NCBI RefSeq assembly: GCF_003814875.1
Contig: NZ_RKQF01000001.1
Span: 1,116,001-1,180,000 of the forward strand
Direction: 5' to 3'
From: Streptomyces sp. Ag109_O5-1
GTDB lineage: Bacteria; Actinomycetota; Actinomycetes; Streptomycetales; Streptomycetaceae
DNA length: 64,000 nucleotides
Part shown: piece by piece, positions 60,494-64,000 of the stretch
How positions within the stretch are numbered: the first letter of the stretch is position 1
How the letters are laid out: each line of letters starts with the position of its first letter
The notes under the pieces: generated by a model
Database searches by the model: none
Seen by the model: the letters and a program-made list of their open reading frames with translations, nothing else
What the model was told of the DNA's origin: nothing
Translations under genes and position numbers: made by a program

Positions 60494-62080
60494 ATGGGAA
60501 GCACACGTACAAGACGCCACCTGTCGTCCGGGCGTGGTGGCGTCGCGCGGTTACTCGCGACGGTACGACACCGTGGCAGGCCCGGGAACGCGCCGTCTCA
60601 GGCGCACGTTCCTTCGCCGGCCCTCTCCCGGTGGAAGTCGTTCGCCCGGGCGGGGGCCGCGGCCGCGCTCGTCGCGGGAGCTCTGGCCGGCGCCACCGCC
60701 ACGGCCGGCACGGCCCGAGCCGCCACGTCCGGACCCTGCGACATCTATGCGGCAGGCGGGACGCCCTGCGTGGCGGCGCACAGCACCACGCGAGCCCTGT
60801 ACGCCTCGTACAACGGGCCGCTCTACCAGGTGCGCCGTGCCTCGGACAACACCACCCGCAACATCGGCGTCCTGAGCGCGGGCGGGTACGCCGACGCCGC
60901 CGCCCAGGACTCGTTCTGCTCGGGGACGACCTGCCTGATCACGATCATCTACGACCAGTCGGGCCGTGGGAACAACCTCACCCAGGCACCCGGCGGCGGT
61001 GCGGCGGGCGGCCCCGACAACCTCGCGAACGCGACCGCCGCGCCCACCACGGTGGGCGGTCACAAGGCCTACGGCGTCTTCGTGGCACCCGGCACGGGCT
61101 ACCGCAACAACCACACCAACGGCATCGCCACCGGGGACAACCCCGAGGGCATGTACGCGATCCTCGACGGCACGCACTACAACGGCGGCTGCTGCTTCGA
61201 CTACGGCAACGCCGAGACGGACAGCAACGACGACGGCAACGGCACCATGGAGGCCATCTACTTCGGCAACATCAAGGTCTGGGGCTACGGCAGCGGCAAC
61301 GGCCCCTGGATCATGGCCGACCTGGAGAACGGCCTCTTCTCCGGGGTCAATCAGCACTACAACGCGGGCGATCCGACCATCAACCACCGCTACACGACCG
61401 CCATCATCAAGGGCGGGGCGAACCACTGGGCGATCCGCGGCGGCGACGCGCAGTCCGGTGGCCTGTCCACCTTCTACGACGGTCCGCGTCCCAACGTCTC
61501 CGGCTACAACCCGATGCGCAAGCAGGGGGCCATCATCCTGGGCACCGGCGGCGACAACAGCAAGGGCGCCCAAGGCACCTTCTACGAAGGCGTGATGACC
61601 TCCGGCTACCCGTCGGACGCCACCGAGAACGCCGTCCAGGCCAACATCACCGCGGCCGGATACAGCAACTCCTCCGGCGGGACGGGCACCGGCGCGCTGC
61701 ACGCGGTCGGCGCCGGCAAGTGCCTGGACGTGCCCAACTCGTCGACCACGGCCGGCACGCAGCTGCAGATCTGGGACTGCAGCGGCGGGGCCAACCAGAC
61801 CTGGACCCGTACGTCCTCCAACCAGCTGACCGTGTACAGCGGCAGCAGCCAGATGTGCCTGGACGCGTACGACAACCAGACGTCCGCCGGTACCAAGGTG
61901 GTGACCTGGCCGTGCAACGGCGGCGCCAACCAGCAATGGCAGGTGAACGCCGACGGCAAAGTCACCGGCACCCAGTCCGGGCTCTGCCTCGACGTCACCG
62001 GCGCCTCCACGGCCAACGGCGCCCTGGCGGAACTCTGGCCGTGCAACGGCGGGTCCAATCAGCAGTGGAGCCTCAACTGA
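60494..62080 (+). CDS. Secreted GH54 alpha-L-arabinofuranosidase with ricin-type lectin domain
   Basis: The 528-residue precursor has a long basic leader and a hydrophobic segment ending ATAGTARA (about residue 76). The GH54 catalytic domain follows: GPCDIYAAGGTPCVAAHSTT, CLITIIYDQSGRGNNL and CCFDYGNAE, with Glu253 in GTMEAIYFG at the position expected for the nucleophile. From about residue 397 it carries a ricin-B-like (CBM13) lectin domain with three CLD...Q-x-W units instead of the fungal AbfB (CBM42) domain. It removes arabinofuranosyl side chains from plant polysaccharides. A GGGAG site precedes the ATG. Confidence 0.9.
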   Translation: MGSTRTRRHLSSGRGGVARLLATVRHRGRPGNAPSQAHVPSPALSRWKSFARAGAAAALVAGALAGATATAGTARAATSGPCDIYAAGGTPCVAAHSTTRALYASYNGPLYQVRRASDNTTRNIGVLSAGGYADAAAQDSFCSGTTCLITIIYDQSGRGNNLTQAPGGGAAGGPDNLANATAAPTTVGGHKAYGVFVAPGTGYRNNHTNGIATGDNPEGMYAILDGTHYNGGCCFDYGNAETDSNDDGNGTMEAIYFGNIKVWGYGSGNGPWIMADLENGLFSGVNQHYNAGDPTINHRYTTAIIKGGANHWAIRGGDAQSGGLSTFYDGPRPNVSGYNPMRKQGAIILGTGGDNSKGAQGTFYEGVMTSGYPSDATENAVQANITAAGYSNSSGGTGTGALHAVGAGKCLDVPNSSTTAGTQLQIWDCSGGANQTWTRTSSNQLTVYSGSSQMCLDAYDNQTSAGTKVVTWPCNGGANQQWQVNADGKVTGTQSGLCLDVTGASTANGALAELWPCNGGSNQQWSLN

Positions 62081-62106
62081 CCTGACCTGACCTGACCTGA
62101 CCTGAC
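62077..62106. repeat. Six tandem CTGAC units across the stop codon
   Basis: CTGAC is repeated six times without error, the first unit containing the TGA stop of the GH54 gene. Every unit brings a further TGA in a shifting frame, so readthrough would be stopped quickly. It is probably a slippage product. Confidence 0.85.
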
Positions 62107-62113
62107 CGGCTCC

Positions 62114-62147
62114 GGCCCGTGGCCGGGCACACCGCCGGCCACGGGCC
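62114..62147 (+). terminator. Strong terminator hairpin after the GH54 gene
   Basis: Perfect 13-bp GC arms (62114-62126 and 62135-62147) around an eight-base loop, 34 bases after the stop codon. There is no T tract, as usual in Streptomyces. Confidence 0.8.
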
Positions 62148-62183
62148 ACCCGGCACCAGACGCGCCACCACCGGAGGATGACC

Positions 62184-64000
62184 ATGCTCAGAGCCGGAGC
62201 GCTCCGCGGCCTGTGGGCCGCCCCCACAGCTCTGCTCGCCCTACTCGCCGGCAGCCCGGCCACCGCCGGGGTCGCGTACGCGGTACCGGCAGAGCACCTG
62301 GCTGCGGCGGCCGACCTGTACGTGGCGCCGGATGCGGCTCCCGGCGGAAACGGCACCGCCGGGCAGCCGTTCGCCACCATCGATCAGGCAGAGCAGCCCG
62401 CGCACCGGCTCTCGGCCGACTCGGACGTCGTCGTCCACCTGGCCGGTGGCACCTACCGGCTGACCAAGCCACTTGCCTTCGGCTCCGACGACGGCGGCCA
62501 GAACGGCCACACCATCACCTACCAGGCCATGTCCGGGCAGCAGCCGGTCGTGACCGGCGCCCAGCAGATAACGGGTTGGCAGGTACATGCTCAGGCGAAG
62601 AACATCTGGTCGGCCCACGTCGGCACCGGCGTGAACACGCGCCAGCTGTACGTGAACGGCAGGGAAGCATCGCGAGCGGCCATCCAGGTGCCCCGCTCCG
62701 CCTTCACCTTCACCCAGACCGGCCTGACCGTCACCGACTCCTCCCTCGACTACCTGGCCGGCCTCTCGGACCAGAACCACATGGAAGTCGAGAGCCTCAA
62801 CTCCTTCACCGACCGCTACGCACCGGTCCAGTCGATCAGCGGCAGGACCGTCACCATGCAGCAGCCCGCGTGGAACAACAACTCCTGGGGCTACGACACC
62901 ATCAACGCGCCGTTCGCCGGCGGGACGATGTACCTGGAGAACAACTACGCATTCCTCCAGCAGTCCGGACAGTGGTACCTCGACTCGTCCACCGGCGACC
63001 TGTACTACCGGGCCCAGCCGGGGCAGAACCCGAACAGCCTCGACGTCGAACTGCCCCGGTTGCAGAGCCTGCTCGGCATCAGCGGCAGCTACGGCTCACC
63101 GGTGGCCGGTCTGGGCTTCAGCGGCATCCGGTTCACGGGAACCTCCTGGCTCGGACCCAGCGGACCCGACGGCTACGCTGACCAGCAGAGCGGCGCGCAC
63201 ATCACCGGCACCTACGCGATGCCCGCCAACTGGCTGAGCACCTGCAAGTCGGGATGCACGCAGTTCGAGGCCACGCGCAATCACTGGGCGCAGATGCCCG
63301 CGGCCGTCCAGGTCTCGGCCGCCACCGGCATCACCTTCTCCGGCAACACGTTCTCCGAGCTCGGACAGGCCGGGCTCGGCGTGGGCAACGACGGTGTCGC
63401 CAACGCCTCCGGCACCGGACTCGGCGCGAACGGCGTCACCATCACCGGCAACACGTTCACCGACACCGCCGGCAGCGGTATCCAGGTCGGCGGGATCCAG
63501 CCGGACGCGCACCACCCCGGCAACCCGCAGATGACCAACCAGAACATCACCATCAGCAACAACAAGGTCAGCGGCGTGGGCACCGACTACAAGGAGACCG
63601 CCGCGATCCTGTCCACGTACGTCACCAACGCCACCATCACCCACAACCAGTGCGACCACCTGCCCTACGACGGCATCGACATCGGGTGGGGCTGGGGCGC
63701 CAACGACCCGGGCGGCAGCCAGGACTACGTGAACCGGGGCACGTACAACTACCAGCCCGTCTACAGCACCCCGACGACGCTGAAGAACAACACCGTCTCC
63801 CACAACCTGATCTTCGGCACCAAGAACGCGATGTTCGACGGCGGCAGCATCTACAACCTGTCGGCGAACCCCGGCTCGGTGATCTCCGACAACTACATGT
63901 ACGACAACCACCGCACCACCGCGCTGTACCTCGACGAGGGCTCCCGGTATCTGACGGTGTCGAACAACGTGGTGCAGGACGCCGGCAACTGGGCGCTCAC
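62184..64000 (+). CDS. Secreted right-handed beta-helix protein (partial, runs off the window)
   Basis: From ATG 62184, with GGAGGA just upstream, the frame stays open for 605 codons to the window edge. A signal peptide (hydrophobic LWAAPTALLALLAG, then ATAGVAYA) is followed by LYVAPDAAPGGNGTAGQPFA, a DUF1565-type opening of parallel beta-helix enzymes. An antiparallel beta-sandwich comes next, and from about residue 380 come coils of the form ITGNTFTDTAGSGIQVGG, ITISNNKVSG and LKNNTVSHNLIFG. This layout fits GH141-like or related polysaccharide-active beta-helix proteins. With the GH54 gene it suggests a plant-cell-wall locus. The substrate cannot be decided without the missing end. Confidence 0.82.
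   Translation, partial: MLRAGALRGLWAAPTALLALLAGSPATAGVAYAVPAEHLAAAADLYVAPDAAPGGNGTAGQPFATIDQAEQPAHRLSADSDVVVHLAGGTYRLTKPLAFGSDDGGQNGHTITYQAMSGQQPVVTGAQQITGWQVHAQAKNIWSAHVGTGVNTRQLYVNGREASRAAIQVPRSAFTFTQTGLTVTDSSLDYLAGLSDQNHMEVESLNSFTDRYAPVQSISGRTVTMQQPAWNNNSWGYDTINAPFAGGTMYLENNYAFLQQSGQWYLDSSTGDLYYRAQPGQNPNSLDVELPRLQSLLGISGSYGSPVAGLGFSGIRFTGTSWLGPSGPDGYADQQSGAHITGTYAMPANWLSTCKSGCTQFEATRNHWAQMPAAVQVSAATGITFSGNTFSELGQAGLGVGNDGVANASGTGLGANGVTITGNTFTDTAGSGIQVGGIQPDAHHPGNPQMTNQNITISNNKVSGVGTDYKETAAILSTYVTNATITHNQCDHLPYDGIDIGWGWGANDPGGSQDYVNRGTYNYQPVYSTPTTLKNNTVSHNLIFGTKNAMFDGGSIYNLSANPGSVISDNYMYDNHRTTALYLDEGSRYLTVSNNVVQDAGNWAL

Overview
The window is GC-rich DNA with strong third-position GC bias, GTG/ATG starts, ATGA/GTGA gene overlaps, Tat-type lipoproteins, secreted glycoside hydrolases with lectin-like modules, a DUF574 methyltransferase, a SpoIIE-type phosphatase and apparent leaderless promoters. 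Together these point to a Streptomyces chromosome. No species is assigned.

Region 1 (about 0.1-23.4 kb) is a galactoside and galactose locus. A plus-strand operon (167-6729) encodes a sugar ABC importer without an ATPase, a short GH36 alpha-galactosidase and a GH42 beta-galactosidase. After an aldo/keto reductase, a Nudix hydrolase and an ABC exporter, a long minus-strand array (23295 down to 10686) encodes a secreted GH27 alpha-galactosidase with a propeller tail, a second importer, a full-length GH36 enzyme, an SDR dehydrogenase, a GntR/FCD regulator, galactonate dehydratase (DgoD), a mutarotase-like protein, KDPGal/KDPG aldolase and a 2-keto-3-deoxy sugar kinase. Taken together this is oligosaccharide capture and hydrolysis feeding oxidative (De Ley-Doudoroff) galactose catabolism. 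Next to it lies a broken discoidin-domain gene.

Region 2 (24.3-31.5 kb) has an SDR and a VOC protein, then a CoA-dependent degradation operon (hydroxyacyl-CoA dehydrogenase, glutaryl-CoA-dehydrogenase-like flavoprotein, class III CoA transferase, enoyl-CoA hydratase/isomerase) and a LysR regulator. Region 3 (31.66-39.22 kb) looks like a decayed integrative element. A 43-bp exact repeat of the 3' part of a tRNA-Pro(GGG) gene marks both ends, each followed by a terminator hairpin. Inside are gene debris and three unusual cargo genes (zinc-knuckle plus WD40 propeller, repeat solenoid, membrane protein). No integrase was found.

Region 4 (39.2-59.1 kb) is ordinary chromosome: DUF309, cobF and cobK; cysteine-free ribosomal protein paralogues L36, L31B and L33; a HAD phosphatase; a TSUP permease; LysR/SDR; a DUF574 methyltransferase; a FluG-like glutamine-synthetase/amidohydrolase pair; a DUF4916 Nudix-like protein; PadR and a membrane protein; a GAF-SpoIIE-HATPase regulator; a DapA-family/aldehyde dehydrogenase/ornithine-cyclodeaminase-family operon with a GntR regulator; and a TIGR01777 epimerase. 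Region 5 (59.1-64 kb) opens with a third, degraded tRNA-Pro 3' end, then about 1.1 kb without a gene, a secreted GH54 arabinofuranosidase with a ricin-type lectin domain, and a secreted beta-helix protein cut by the window end.
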